A stretch of 64,000 nucleotides of DNA from Arthrobacter sp. 131MFCol6.1 (GCF_000374925.1 NZ_KB895542.1:241456-305455); one strand, 5' to 3'. Counted from the stretch's first letter, positions 28,510 to 37,158 are shown. Notes: generated by a model from the letters alone, not told the origin. A program made the numbers and translations.

Positions 28510-28675
28510 GGGGAGGGCATGTCCATTGGTGGCCGGGGGTGGGGCTGGGCATGTGCGTGGTTGGCCGGTTGGGGAGGGCATGTCCATTGGTGGCCGGGGG
28601 TGGGGCTGGGCATGTGCGTGGTTGGCCGGTAGGGGAGGGCATGTCCAACGGTCGGGTGGTGCGGAGGGCATGTCC
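28510..28675. repeat. 61-bp tandem repeat with CATG palindromes (right array, part 2)
   Basis: A 61-base unit occurs at 28510-28570 and 28571-28631 with one substitution visible, and a third copy begins at 28632 but breaks off after about 16 bases. Each unit has GGGCATGTCC (28515, 28576, 28637) and GGGCATGTGC (28547, 28608). A further GGGCATGTCC is at 28666-28675. With part 1 this occupies most of the 484-base gap 28233-28716; the first 100 bases of the gap hold nothing I can name. Confidence 0.9.
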
Positions 28676-28716
28676 ACTGGACGCAACCACCGACGCGCCC
28701 ACCCCGGAACCTCGGG

Positions 28717-28965
28717 TCAGGGCCCCTGCACCCGCGGGGCGCGGCGCGGCGGGGGCGGCGGGACTTCCTTGGCTGCCACTACAAGGGGAAGTGCAATGAC
28801 GACGTCGGAGCGGCGGGTGCGGACGGTGCACACGCCGTCGGCGCGGTTCACGAGCTCGCCGAGGGCATCCGTCAGGCCGCCGTCGATCCTGTACCGGACC
28901 ACGACGCGGGTCCCGAGCGGGGCGGCGGCGAGGAACTGCTGGGGCAAGGGCAAAGGCGAGCTCAT
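28717..28965 (-). CDS. Small protein resembling the N-terminal domain of Rv0428c-like acetyltransferases; possibly truncated
   Basis: Protein of 82 residues whose core LGTRVVVRYRIDGGLTDALG and VCTVRTRRSDVVIAL looks like the SH3-like N-terminal domain of actinobacterial Rv0428c-type GNAT proteins, followed by the proline linker EVPPPPPRRA. In those proteins a GNAT domain comes next; here the frame stops and a repeat array begins about 40 bases away. It may be a remnant or a real stand-alone domain. The start is well supported: a TACTAT box ends six bases before ATG 28965. It is divergent from the ferredoxin gene. Confidence 0.55.
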   Translation of the reverse strand: MSSPLPLPQQFLAAAPLGTRVVVRYRIDGGLTDALGELVNRADGVCTVRTRRSDVVIALPLVVAAKEVPPPPPRRAPRVQGP

Positions 28966-28971
28966 CAGATC

Positions 28972-28977
28972 ATAGTA
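28972..28977 (-). promoter_or_regulatory. -10 box TACTAT, leaderless
   Basis: Read on the minus strand, TACTAT is followed by exactly six bases and then ATG 28965. Confidence 0.55.
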
Positions 28978-29115
28978 AGACGCGGAGCCTGTGTGACGTC
29001 CGGCTAGGTTCGCGGGAACAGGCTGGGAGATAATAGGCTCAGAAGTCAGCAGCCCGGCTCAGGGCCTGGAAATCATCCGGCCGGTCGCCGGAACCAACGT
29101 GGAGAGGCCAGGGAC

Positions 29116-29442
29116 GTGACGTACGTAATCGCGCAGCCGTGTGTAGATGTCAAAGACAAGGCATGCATTGAGGAGTGCCCCGTCGATTGCATTTACGAGG
29201 GTGAGCGTTCCCTGTACATCCACCCCGACGAGTGCGTGGACTGCGGTGCCTGTGAGCCGGTCTGCCCCGTGGAGGCGATCTACTACGAGGACGACACCCC
29301 CGAAGAATGGGCCGACTACTACAAGGCCAACGTCGAGTTCTTCGACGAACTCGGGTCTCCGGGCGGCGCCGCGAAGGTCGGGAACACCCACACTGACCAC
29401 CCCATGATCGCCGCCCTGCCGCCGCAGAACCAAGACAACTAG
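29116..29442 (+). CDS. fdxA: 7Fe/8Fe ferredoxin
   Basis: Small electron carrier of 108 residues with eight cysteine-rich positions fitting two clusters: Cys9, Cys17, Cys21 and Cys25 in the first half, and Cys40, Cys43, Cys46 and Cys50 in the second (DECVDCGACEPVCP). The pattern matches the FdxA/FdxC ferredoxins of actinobacteria that carry one [3Fe-4S] and one [4Fe-4S] cluster. A conserved acidic C-terminal extension follows. GTG 29116 has GGAGAGG eight bases upstream. The next gene, an aminotransferase, begins 12 bases after the stop, an arrangement conserved in actinobacteria. Confidence 0.95.
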   Translation: MTYVIAQPCVDVKDKACIEECPVDCIYEGERSLYIHPDECVDCGACEPVCPVEAIYYEDDTPEEWADYYKANVEFFDELGSPGGAAKVGNTHTDHPMIAALPPQNQDN

Positions 29443-29454
29443 GACGGCGCTACG

Positions 29455-30603
29455 GTGACATCCGCGGTGCGCACCTTTGGCCTGAGCCTGCCCGACTACC
29501 CGTGGGAGGCAATGGCGCCATATCTCGCAACGGCAGCCCGGCACGCGGAGGGAGCCGTCAACCTTTCCATCGGAACCCCGGTGGACCCCACGCCGGCCCT
29601 GATCCAGGAGGCGCTGCGCGCCGCCGCGGACGCCCCCGGCTATCCCACGGTCCACGGGACGCCGGCACTGCGGGAGGCCATCGCCGGCTGGTTTGCGCGC
29701 CGGCGCGGCGTCCCCGGGCTCGATCCGCAGCATGTGATGCCGACGGTCGGTTCCAAGGAACTCGTCGCGTGGCTGCCTTTCCTGCTCGGCCTGAAGCCGG
29801 GGGACGTCGTCGTCCGCCCCACGGTTGCGTACCCCACCTATGACATCGGGGCCACTTTTGCCGGCGCGGAGCAGGTCGCCGCCGACAACCTCGACGAGCT
29901 CGACGCCGGCACCCGGGCCCGTGTGCGCCTGGTCTGGGTCAATTCACCGGCCAACCCCACCGGCAGCGTGCGGGACATCGCGTCGCTGCGGCAGATCGTC
30001 CGGCAGGCCCGCGAGCTCGGCGCCGTCGTCGCGTCCGACGAATGCTACGCCGAACTCGGCTGGGGGGAGTGGGACGTCCAGCGCGGAGGCGCCCCGGTCC
30101 CCAGCATCCTGGATCCCCAGGTCGCGGAGGGCTCCCACGATGGCCTGCTCGCTGTCTATTCGCTGAGCAAACAGTCCAACGTGGCCGGCTACCGGGCGGC
30201 ATTCGTCGCCGGCGATCCGGTGATCATGGCGAACCTGGTCAACAGCCGCAAACACGCCGGAATGATTGTTCCGTACCCGGTCCAGGAAGCGATGCGGGTG
30301 GCCCTCGGCGACGACGCCCACGTCCAGGCCCAGAAAGACCTGTACCGGGGCCGGCGGGAACGGATCGTGCCCGCGCTGGAGGGTTTCGGCCTGACAATCC
30401 ATGAATCGAGGGCCGGCCTTTATCTGTGGGCCACCGCCGGCGAGGCGACGTGGGACACCGTGGGCCGGCTCGCGGACCGCGGTATCGTCGTCGGCCCCGG
30501 GGTCTTCTACGGCGACGCCGGCAACGGGTTCATCCGGGTGGCGCTGACCGCCAGCGACGAAAGGATCGACGCCGCCGTGTCGCGGCTGGCCCCGGAAGCG
30601 TAA
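29455..30603 (+). CDS. dapC: Succinyldiaminopimelate aminotransferase
   Basis: PLP enzyme of the succinylase branch of lysine and diaminopimelate synthesis, converting N-succinyl-2-amino-6-ketopimelate to N-succinyl-LL-DAP. The 382-residue protein has NSPANPTGS, ASDECYAELGW and YSLSKQSN with the cofactor lysine at Lys239. In Corynebacterium and other actinobacteria the gene next to the ferredoxin is dapC; in M. tuberculosis the equivalent position is Rv1178. Two other genes of the same pathway, dapD and dapE, lie 4-6 kb away. It starts at GTG 29455 and is probably cotranscribed with fdxA. Confidence 0.88.
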   Translation: MTSAVRTFGLSLPDYPWEAMAPYLATAARHAEGAVNLSIGTPVDPTPALIQEALRAAADAPGYPTVHGTPALREAIAGWFARRRGVPGLDPQHVMPTVGSKELVAWLPFLLGLKPGDVVVRPTVAYPTYDIGATFAGAEQVAADNLDELDAGTRARVRLVWVNSPANPTGSVRDIASLRQIVRQARELGAVVASDECYAELGWGEWDVQRGGAPVPSILDPQVAEGSHDGLLAVYSLSKQSNVAGYRAAFVAGDPVIMANLVNSRKHAGMIVPYPVQEAMRVALGDDAHVQAQKDLYRGRRERIVPALEGFGLTIHESRAGLYLWATAGEATWDTVGRLADRGIVVGPGVFYGDAGNGFIRVALTASDERIDAAVSRLAPEA

Positions 30604-30613
30604 CAATGCTGTG

Positions 30614-30639
30614 ACGCGTACCACATGTGGCGCGTTTTT
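30614..30639 (+). terminator. Terminator after dapC
   Basis: ACGCG (30614-30618) and CGCGT (30631-30635) enclose the palindrome CCACATGTGG (30621-30630), followed by a run of T. The two-base TA bulge is the only irregularity. The rest of the gap to gltA shows no gene. Confidence 0.75.
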
Positions 30640-30831
30640 GGCGCTTTGCAGGCCCCTCGGATTAGTGCCACCCGCGAAGTGAAGGTACTTTTTAACTGAC
30701 GATCAATGGTGGCTTTCCACAAGAAGGCAGCGCAGCCTTTGGAAATCCTGTCCGCACAGGATCCGCGGGCAGCTTCACCAGATGTTGGACCAGCTTTCGA
30801 CAGAGGCCCCGATGCCTCATGAGGAGACTCC

Positions 30832-32115
30832 ATGACTGAAACCACCAGCGCAACCCTGCGCCATGCCGGCGGCGAACTCGAACTCCCGCGCATTAAGGTT
30901 GTAGAAGGGAACGAAGGCTACGACGTTTCCAAGCTGCTGAAGCAGACCGGCGCCGTCGCCTTCGACCCCGGTTTCATGAACACCGCGGCCACCACCTCGG
31001 CCATCACCTACATCGACGGTGACGCCGGCATCCTGCGCTACCGCGGCTACCCGATCGAACAGCTGGCCCAGCACTCGAGCTTCCTGGAAGTCTCCTACCT
31101 GCTGATCTACGGCAACCTGCCGACCCCCACCGAGCTGGAGTCCTTCGACCAGCGGATCCGCCACCACACCCTGCTGCACGAGGAGCTCAAGGGCTTCTTC
31201 AGCGGCTTCCCCCGTGACGCCCACCCGATGCCGGTGCTGTCCTCGGCCGTGTCGGCGCTCTCCACGTTCTACCAGGACTCGCTGGATCCGTTCAACGCCG
31301 AGCAGGTGGAGGTTTCCACCATCCGGCTCATGGCCAAGATGCCGGTCATCGCCGCCTACGCCCACAAGAAGTCGATCGGGCAGCCCATGCTGTACCCGGA
31401 CAACTCCATGAACCTGGTGGAGAACTTCCTGCGCCTGAGCTTTGGCCTGCCGGCCGAGCAGTACGAGGTGGACCCGGTTATCGCCAAGGCCTTGGACCTG
31501 CTCCTGATCCTGCACGCTGACCACGAGCAGAACTGCTCGACGTCGACCGTCCGCCTGGTCGGCTCTTCGAACGCGAACCTGTTCGCCTCCGTCTCCGCCG
31601 GCATCAACGCCCTCTTCGGTCCCGCACACGGCGGTGCCAACGAGGCCGTCCTGAAGATGCTGCGCCAGATCCAGGCCGACGGCGTCAAGCCCGAGGACTA
31701 CATGGAGAAGGTCAAGAACAAGGAAGACGGCGTCCGACTCATGGGCTTCGGGCACCGCGTCTACAAGAACTACGACCCCCGCGCCAAGATCATCAAGGCC
31801 ACGGCCCACGAGGTCCTGAGCAAGCTCGGCGGAAACGACGAGCTCCTCGACATCGCCATGCGCCTTGAAGAGAAAGCCCTGGGCGATGACTACTTCATCC
31901 AGCGCAAGCTCTACCCCAACGTGGACTTCTACACCGGCCTGATCTACAAGGCCATGGGCTTCCCCGAGAAGATGTTCACCGTGCTGTTCGCAATCGGACG
32001 CCTGCCGGGCTGGATCGCCCAGTGGCGCGAGATGATCAGCGACCCCAACACCAAGATCGGCCGCCCGCGCCAGCTCTACGTCGGCGAACCGGAACGCAAC
32101 TACCCGTCGCTGTAG
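30832..32115 (+). CDS. gltA: Citrate synthase
   Basis: First enzyme of the TCA cycle, joining acetyl-CoA and oxaloacetate. The 427-residue protein is of the type II, NADH-sensitive length class, with the N-terminal beta domain (IKVVEGNEGYDVSKLL) that this class carries. The catalytic region is intact: ADHEQNCSTSTVRLVGSS, GPAHGGANEAVLKML and FGHRVYKNYDPRA, covering the catalytic His-His-Asp set. GAGGAGA lies before ATG 30832 and a 228-base leader separates it from dapC. A strong terminator follows. Confidence 0.96.
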   Translation: MTETTSATLRHAGGELELPRIKVVEGNEGYDVSKLLKQTGAVAFDPGFMNTAATTSAITYIDGDAGILRYRGYPIEQLAQHSSFLEVSYLLIYGNLPTPTELESFDQRIRHHTLLHEELKGFFSGFPRDAHPMPVLSSAVSALSTFYQDSLDPFNAEQVEVSTIRLMAKMPVIAAYAHKKSIGQPMLYPDNSMNLVENFLRLSFGLPAEQYEVDPVIAKALDLLLILHADHEQNCSTSTVRLVGSSNANLFASVSAGINALFGPAHGGANEAVLKMLRQIQADGVKPEDYMEKVKNKEDGVRLMGFGHRVYKNYDPRAKIIKATAHEVLSKLGGNDELLDIAMRLEEKALGDDYFIQRKLYPNVDFYTGLIYKAMGFPEKMFTVLFAIGRLPGWIAQWREMISDPNTKIGRPRQLYVGEPERNYPSL

Positions 32116-32152
32116 CCCGCCCGCCGGCCACGGCGCACGCGCGATAGCCAGT

Positions 32153-32203
32153 ACGACGCCGGCCGCGCACCTTTTGCTGAGGTGCGCGGCCGGCGTCGTT
32201 CTT
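32153..32203 (+). terminator. Terminator after gltA
   Basis: A perfect 19-bp stem: 32153-32171 with 32181-32199, loop TTTTGCTGA, followed by T-rich sequence. It lies about 40 bases after the gltA stop. Confidence 0.9.
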
Positions 32204-32215
32204 AGGGGCTCACCC

Positions 32216-32260
32216 GCTGTGACCCGCGCCGCCGTGACCTACGCCGCTGTGACCCGCGCC
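32216..32260. repeat. 15-bp tandem repeat
   Basis: GCTGTGACCCGCGCC at 32216-32230 and 32246-32260 flanks a diverged copy (GCCGTGACCTACGCC). It lies between the gltA terminator and the TetR gene. Confidence 0.65.
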
Positions 32261-32324
32261 ACGTCCCCGGTGGAACCGGTGTGCCCCCGGGGCGGCAGCG
32301 GCACGGACGTGCTAAAAAAGACCA

Positions 32325-33008
32325 GTGCCTAAATTTGTCGACGCCGTAATCCGGCGCCAGGAAATAGTTGACGCAGTCTTCAGGATCATCGCAACGGATG
32401 GTCTCGAGCGGGCCTCGCTGCGGGAAGTCGCAGATGAAGCGCAGCTGGCCGTCGGCTCGGTGCGGCACTATTTCGCCAGCAGCGACGAGCTGTTGACCCA
32501 CGCGTTCGCCGTGGTGGTGGACCGGATCGTCGGCCGCCTCACCGACGCGGACTCGCGGCTGGGCGATACGCCGCCGGGGTCAGAGGAGCAGCATGCGGCC
32601 GTCCTGGCGCTGCTGGGTGAGTTTCTTCCGCTGGACGAGGAACGGGCGGTTGATGCCTGCGTCTGGATGGCCTTCAAGAATGCCGCCCGGACAAGGCCGT
32701 TCCTGGCCGCGGAGGCCGACCGCAGCCACAGAGCTGTGGCCGCCGTCGTGGGCGGGCTCATCCTGGGCCTGGCCGGGGCTGCTTCTGTCGAGGCTGCGGC
32801 TGATGGTAATGACGCAGCCGGCCTCGAGCAGCAGGTGCTCGTCACCGAAGCGGAACTGCTGCTGGCAGTCCTGGACGGTCTGACGATGCACGCCCTCCTG
32901 CAGCCCGAATGGATGACGGCCCTGATGTGCCAGGATGTGCTCGAAGCCCACCTGGAGGGCCTGAACCGCCGGCTGGCGGCCGGGCAGCCAGCCGTTAACG
33001 CCTCATAA
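32325..33008 (+). CDS. TetR/AcrR-family transcriptional regulator
   Basis: DNA-binding regulator of 227 residues from GTG 32325. The helix-turn-helix is LREVADEAQLAVGSVRHYFASSDELL at about 26-52, in the usual N-terminal place. The rest is helical and fits a ligand-binding domain of the BetI-like subgroup. The target genes cannot be told: it is a single gene with gltA upstream and an unknown gene downstream, and no clear operator was seen. A TAAAAA box ends six bases before GTG, so the transcript may be leaderless. Confidence 0.88.
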   Translation: MPKFVDAVIRRQEIVDAVFRIIATDGLERASLREVADEAQLAVGSVRHYFASSDELLTHAFAVVVDRIVGRLTDADSRLGDTPPGSEEQHAAVLALLGEFLPLDEERAVDACVWMAFKNAARTRPFLAAEADRSHRAVAAVVGGLILGLAGAASVEAAADGNDAAGLEQQVLVTEAELLLAVLDGLTMHALLQPEWMTALMCQDVLEAHLEGLNRRLAAGQPAVNAS

Positions 33009-33055
33009 CAACAGGAATAGACTGAGATCGTACGTCTTGCCAAGGAGGCAATTGG

Positions 33056-33667
33056 ATGCACCACACCGGCGGACCTGGCTGGCGGATCACGATGGATACT
33101 TCTGGTCCCATGCTCATTGCCCTCTACGTTCGTGACGCCGCCGGACTGGACACTGCGGGACACCCGGCGCTCTGCCACGCGGCACCAAAGATCCGCGCCT
33201 CGGACCACTCGCACCTGATCGCCGAGGTTGGCGGCCCGGCTGCGCTTAAGACCGAATGGGAGGCCTGGTGGGAACAGCTGCTGAAGGCCCACCCGGAAAT
33301 GTCTCCCGAGCTCTCCCCGCCGGGCTTCCGGGCGTTCAGCAATTCGCCGGCCCTCCGGCGCGTGCTGCAGGCCCATTTCGGGGCCGCTTTGACGTGGGCC
33401 CGGGAACGCCTCGGGGAATACGAGGCCCTCGAAGCGGAGCGCGAAGCCAACGGCAACAACGAGCTGCTGGCCGACATGGTGGAGGACCGCCTGCTTGACG
33501 TGGGACGCGCTTCCAAGGATTTCGGCCTGACAATCATCGAGCTCCCGCTGGCGGAGCCGCGGGCCTGGTATCTCGAGCCCGACAAGATCATCATGAGCCG
33601 CGAGCTGTTGTCCCAGCCGGAGCTGTTCCGCAGCTACGTGCAGCCGGTGGTCGATCTGCTCGTCTGA
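33056..33667 (+). CDS. Conserved hypothetical protein
   Basis: I do not recognise this 203-residue protein. It has no signal peptide or membrane segment, a mixed alpha/beta composition and a long helical middle part (REREGLGEYEALEAERE-like, acidic and basic alternating). The start is well supported by AAGGAGG nine bases before ATG 33056. It follows the TetR gene by 47 bases and could share its transcript. Its 3 prime side is a set of 16-bp repeats shared with the convergent transglycosylase-like gene. Confidence 0.6.
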   Translation: MHHTGGPGWRITMDTSGPMLIALYVRDAAGLDTAGHPALCHAAPKIRASDHSHLIAEVGGPAALKTEWEAWWEQLLKAHPEMSPELSPPGFRAFSNSPALRRVLQAHFGAALTWARERLGEYEALEAEREANGNNELLADMVEDRLLDVGRASKDFGLTIIELPLAEPRAWYLEPDKIIMSRELLSQPELFRSYVQPVVDLLV

Positions 33668-33692
33668 GGCCGCCCGGTAGCGGTCAGGTGCC

Positions 33693-33756
33693 GGTGGCGG
33701 CAGGCCCCGGTGGCGGCAGGCCCCGGTGGCGGCAGGCCCCGGTGAAAACGGGCCCC
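33693..33756. repeat. 16-bp tandem repeat at convergent gene ends
   Basis: GGTGGCGGCAGGCCCC occurs three times without change (33693-33740), then once degenerate (33741-33756). The block is bracketed by a second repeat of about 23 bases (GCGGTCAGGTGCCGG at about 33680 and 33779). Confidence 0.85.
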
Positions 33757-33782
33757 GGCGGCGGCAGGCCGCCCGGCAGCGG

Positions 33783-34634
33783 TCAGGTGCCGGGCGTGTC
33801 TGCGACGGTTACCCTGACCTGGCCGGCTGGGACTTGTGCCGGCTGCCAGCCGTCGCGGGACTGCCGGTTCCAGGCGCGGCCGTCGACCTCCACGCTGGTG
33901 ATTTCGAGCTCCTTGGCGTTGGCCACGGCCCACTGCCCCACAGCCCAGGCCTGGGTGCCTTCGGCCTCCACGAGCAGGGTCCGGCCGTTGGTGGTCGCCG
34001 GGACGTCACCCAGCGCAGCGGTCAGCCCCGCGCTGACGGCGGCAGGATCCCCGGCGGCGTCGGGGGAGCGCAGCGAGCAGTCCAGGCCTGCGGGCGTCTG
34101 GCCGCTCAGGGCGGAGGCGAAGGCGCGGGCCATGACCTCATGCTGGGCATAGGCCTCCGGGTAGGCCGAGCGCTGGACGCGCTGGGCGGCAACGGTGATC
34201 TCCAGCGACTCGTACCCGGAGACCTCGACGAGCGCATCGTAGAACGCGTTGCTGGCGTGGTACGGGTCCATCACCTGCGCCGTGGTACCCCAGCCCTGGG
34301 ACGGCCGCTGCTGGAATAATCCGCGGGAGTCGGGACCGGCCTGGTCACCATGGCCGATGTTGCGCAGTTTGGATTCCTGCATCGAGGTGGCCAGCGCAAT
34401 GCTGGCGGCCCGGGCGGGAAGCCCCCGCCGGACCGCGACGGCGGTGATGAGGGATGCATTGGCCGCCTGGTCGGTGGCGAGGTCATCGCCCCCGCTGCCC
34501 GCGGCCGTGCAGCGTTCGGTGATCAACGTCTCCGACCGCTGCAGGAACGCCACCGCGGTGTAGATGGCGCCCGCGACCATCGCAAGGGTCAGCAGAAGGA
34601 CGATCCGGCGCCGCCAGCTCCCTCGTCGTGCCAC
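33783..34634 (-). CDS. Membrane-anchored lysozyme-like/transglycosylase-fold protein
   Basis: Protein of 283 residues with an N-terminal membrane anchor (10-30) and an extracellular domain of lysozyme type: LATSMQESKLRNIGHGD with a probable catalytic Glu87, then DSRGLFQQRPSQGWGT, the family pattern of goose-type/SLT lytic enzymes. It is likely to act on peptidoglycan. Similar actinobacterial proteins are often mislabelled heavy metal transporters. GTG 34634 has GAGGGAG seven bases upstream. It is followed by the 16-bp repeats. No partner gene is apparent. Confidence 0.7.
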   Translation of the reverse strand: MARRGSWRRRIVLLLTLAMVAGAIYTAVAFLQRSETLITERCTAAGSGGDDLATDQAANASLITAVAVRRGLPARAASIALATSMQESKLRNIGHGDQAGPDSRGLFQQRPSQGWGTTAQVMDPYHASNAFYDALVEVSGYESLEITVAAQRVQRSAYPEAYAQHEVMARAFASALSGQTPAGLDCSLRSPDAAGDPAAVSAGLTAALGDVPATTNGRTLLVEAEGTQAWAVGQWAVANAKELEITSVEVDGRAWNRQSRDGWQPAQVPAGQVRVTVADTPGT

Positions 34635-34743
34635 GAAAATACTCCCTCAGGCCCCAGCGGGCTGCGTCATCGGCTTTTTCGTCGGAGCGGCTTGGGCCGC
34701 CCGCGCGGTCTTGCCGCCCGCCATACCGTACCAGCCGGTGCGG

Positions 34744-35754
34744 TCAGTTGGCGTGCAGGTCCGCGTTGAGCTCCACGGTCTGGCCCTTGCGGGGGAGTGC
34801 CTCGACCGCGCCGGTGGCGGAATTGCGGCGGAAGAGCAGGTTCGGAACCCCGGAAAGCTCCACGGCCTTGACGACCCGGCTGGTGTCTTCACCTTCGGCA
34901 TCCCGCGGGCTGATGACACGGACGCGTGTGCCGGCGGTGACGTAGAGCCCTGCCTCCACCACGGAGTCATCGCCGAGGCTGATGCCAACGCCGGAGTTGG
35001 CGCCGAGGAGGACCCGCTCACCGATGGCGATCTTTTCCTTGCCGCCGCCGGAGAGGGTTCCCATGATCGAGGCCCCGCCGCCGACGTCGGACCCGTCACC
35101 GGCGACGACGCCGGCCGAGATCCGGCCCTCAACCATGGAGGTGCCCAGGGTTCCGGCATTGAAGTTCACGAAGCCCTCGTGCATGACGGTGGTTCCCTCG
35201 GCCAGGTGCGCACCGAGCCGGACCCGGTCGGCGTCGGCGATCCGGACGCCGGAGGGAACCACGTAATCCACCATGCGCGGGAACTTGTCCACGCCGAACA
35301 CGGTGACGGTACCGCGCTTGCGCAGGCGCGCCCGGGTCAGCTCGAAGTCCTCCACGGCTGCGGGGCCGAAGTTGGTCCACACCACATTGGGGAGCTTGCC
35401 GAAGATGCCGTCAAGGTTGATGGTGTTGGGCTGGACGAGCCGGTGGGAGAGCAGGTGCAGGCGAAGGTAGGCGTCCGCCGTGTCCGCGGGTGCTTCGTCC
35501 AGGTTGATCTGGGCAAAGACAACCTTCTGCTCGGTGCCGCGGTCCGGATCGATGCCGGTTGCGGCGATGTCGATCAGCGACTGATCCGCGTTCTCCACGT
35601 CGCGCAGGTTCGCCGCGGCGACTCCGAGCGCCGGCGCCGGAAACCATACGTCCAGCACGGTGGCGTCACCGTTGCGGGTGGACACAGTGGCCACCCCGTA
35701 GCCGAAGGCGGAGCGGGCGTCGGTGGGCACAGCGGAAGCAGCAGATTCAGTCAT
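34744..35754 (-). CDS. dapD: Tetrahydrodipicolinate N-succinyltransferase
   Basis: Second step of the succinylase branch: it transfers succinyl from succinyl-CoA to tetrahydrodipicolinate. The 336-residue protein is the actinobacterial long form, with an N-terminal alpha/beta domain and a left-handed beta-helix made of hexapeptide repeats ([34 protein letters not shown]). The [14 protein letters not shown] segment matches mycobacterial DapD (Rv1201c). ATG 35754 has a TAGACT box ending six bases upstream. It is divergent from dapE, as in M. tuberculosis. Confidence 0.95.
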   Translation of the reverse strand: MTESAASAVPTDARSAFGYGVATVSTRNGDATVLDVWFPAPALGVAAANLRDVENADQSLIDIAATGIDPDRGTEQKVVFAQINLDEAPADTADAYLRLHLLSHRLVQPNTINLDGIFGKLPNVVWTNFGPAAVEDFELTRARLRKRGTVTVFGVDKFPRMVDYVVPSGVRIADADRVRLGAHLAEGTTVMHEGFVNFNAGTLGTSMVEGRISAGVVAGDGSDVGGGASIMGTLSGGGKEKIAIGERVLLGANSGVGISLGDDSVVEAGLYVTAGTRVRVISPRDAEGEDTSRVVKAVELSGVPNLLFRRNSATGAVEALPRKGQTVELNADLHAN

Positions 35755-35760
35755 GGCCCA

Positions 35761-35766
35761 AGTCTA
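35761..35766 (-). promoter_or_regulatory. -10 box of dapD, leaderless
   Basis: TAGACT on the minus strand ends six bases before ATG 35754. Confidence 0.6.
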
Positions 35767-35884
35767 ACGAGAGGCCCCTCGGGCGCTGAAACTCATGACA
35801 ACCCGACCGACCCGCAGCGGGGGCCCCTTAGGCGACTGTAAACGGCGCCTGCTGCGAGTCAGTTGGGACGGGGAGGCAAACAGA

Positions 35885-35890
35885 TAAAGT
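35885..35890 (+). promoter_or_regulatory. -10 box of dapE, leaderless
   Basis: TAAAGT ends six bases before GTG 35897, so translation is expected at the 5 prime end of the mRNA. Confidence 0.6.
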
Positions 35891-35896
35891 GGGACG

Positions 35897-37063
35897 GTGA
35901 CCCCCACGAACCCGCGCACCCCTGCCAGTGCCACCGCCAGCGTCCCCGTCCGTACACCGGTCCATCTGGACCTCCACCAGGACGTTGCCCTGCTCACGGC
36001 CGCCCTGATTGACATCAACAGCGTCTCCGGCAACGAGACGGTGCTCGCTGACGCCGTGGAGCATGCCCTCCGCCAGGTGCCGCAGCTGGAGCTGGTGCGC
36101 GACGGCGATGCGATCATCGCCCGCACCAACCTCGGCCGCCCCGAGCGCGTCATCCTTGCCGGCCACCTGGACACCGTGCCGCTGCCCACCACCGAGGGCT
36201 CGCTCGGGACCGTGCCGGCGTACTGGCCTTCCGGGGCCCCGGGAGAGGGGATCCTCTATGGCCGCGGCGCCACCGACATGAAGGGCGGCGTCGCCGTGCA
36301 GCTGGCGCTGGCCGCCACCGTGTTCGACGGCGGGGCGGAGCCAGGCAAGGACGTCACGTTCGTCTTCTACGACCATGAGGAAGTCGAGGCCGTGAAGAGC
36401 GGCCTGGGCCGTCTGGTGCGCAACCACGGATCCCTGCTCGGCGGAGACTTCGCGATCCTGCTCGAACCTACCGACGGGACGGTGGAGGGCGGCTGCAACG
36501 GCACCAGCCGCTTCGAGGTGACCACCAACGGCGAGGCTGCCCACTCGGCCAGGGCCTGGATGGGCAGCAACGCCATCCACGCCGCGGCCCCGATCCTGGC
36601 CCGGCTGGCGGCGTATGAACCGCAGACCGTGACGGTTGACGGCCTGGACTACCGCGAAAGCCTCAACGCCGTGAAGATCCACGGCGGCACGGCCGGAAAC
36701 GTCATTCCGGACCGGTGCGTCGTGGAAATCAACTACCGCTTCGCGCCGGACAAAACCCCGGACGGGGCCGAGGCCGTCGTGCGCGAACTGCTGGAGGGAT
36801 TCGACGTCGTGCGCACCGACAGCGCGGCCGGCGCGCGGCCTGGGCTGCACCACCCCGCGGCGGCGTCCTTCATCGCCGCCGTCGGCGCGGCGCCGAAGCC
36901 CAAGTACGGCTGGACCGACGTCGCACGCTTCAGTGAACTGGGCATTCCCGCGGTGAACTTTGGACCCGGCGATGCGCTGCTGGCGCACAAGGACAACGAG
37001 CACGTCGAGGCGGACGCCATCCGCGAATGCCTGCGGGCCCTGCGGACCTGGCTCAGCGCCTAG
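35897..37063 (+). CDS. dapE: Succinyl-diaminopimelate desuccinylase
   Basis: Di-zinc amidohydrolase that removes succinate from N-succinyl-LL-DAP, yielding LL-DAP for lysine and cell-wall crosslinks. The 388-residue M20-family protein has its metal ligands and base: GHLDTVP (His90, Asp92), RGATDMKGG (Asp127, bridging), DHEEVEA (Glu161 and Glu162), and the later TDVARFSE region. The dimerisation domain contains NEGEAAHSARAW-like sequence (TTNGEAAHSARAW). GTG 35897 is chosen because of the -10 box six bases upstream. It is divergent from dapD. Confidence 0.95.
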   Translation: MTPTNPRTPASATASVPVRTPVHLDLHQDVALLTAALIDINSVSGNETVLADAVEHALRQVPQLELVRDGDAIIARTNLGRPERVILAGHLDTVPLPTTEGSLGTVPAYWPSGAPGEGILYGRGATDMKGGVAVQLALAATVFDGGAEPGKDVTFVFYDHEEVEAVKSGLGRLVRNHGSLLGGDFAILLEPTDGTVEGGCNGTSRFEVTTNGEAAHSARAWMGSNAIHAAAPILARLAAYEPQTVTVDGLDYRESLNAVKIHGGTAGNVIPDRCVVEINYRFAPDKTPDGAEAVVRELLEGFDVVRTDSAAGARPGLHHPAAASFIAAVGAAPKPKYGWTDVARFSELGIPAVNFGPGDALLAHKDNEHVEADAIRECLRALRTWLSA

Positions 37064-37117
37064 CAGCGCCCAGGACACAACGCTCAGGTCGCAACGCCTG
37101 GAAATAGTGCACAACGT

Positions 37118-37158
37118 ACAAAGGGTCCGGAACCTCCGAGAGGTTCCGGACCCTTTGT
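37118..37158. terminator. Bidirectional terminator between dapE and gluD
   Basis: A perfect 19-bp stem (37118-37136 with 37140-37158) with a three-base loop, A-rich on one side and T-rich on the other, sits between the convergent dapE and gluABCD ends. Confidence 0.9.

Noticed and set aside
28329..28975. Protein-coding genes in the right repeat array
   Set aside because: Several long frames run through the array on both strands, but they are made of repeated residues, conflict with each other and lack ribosome sites.
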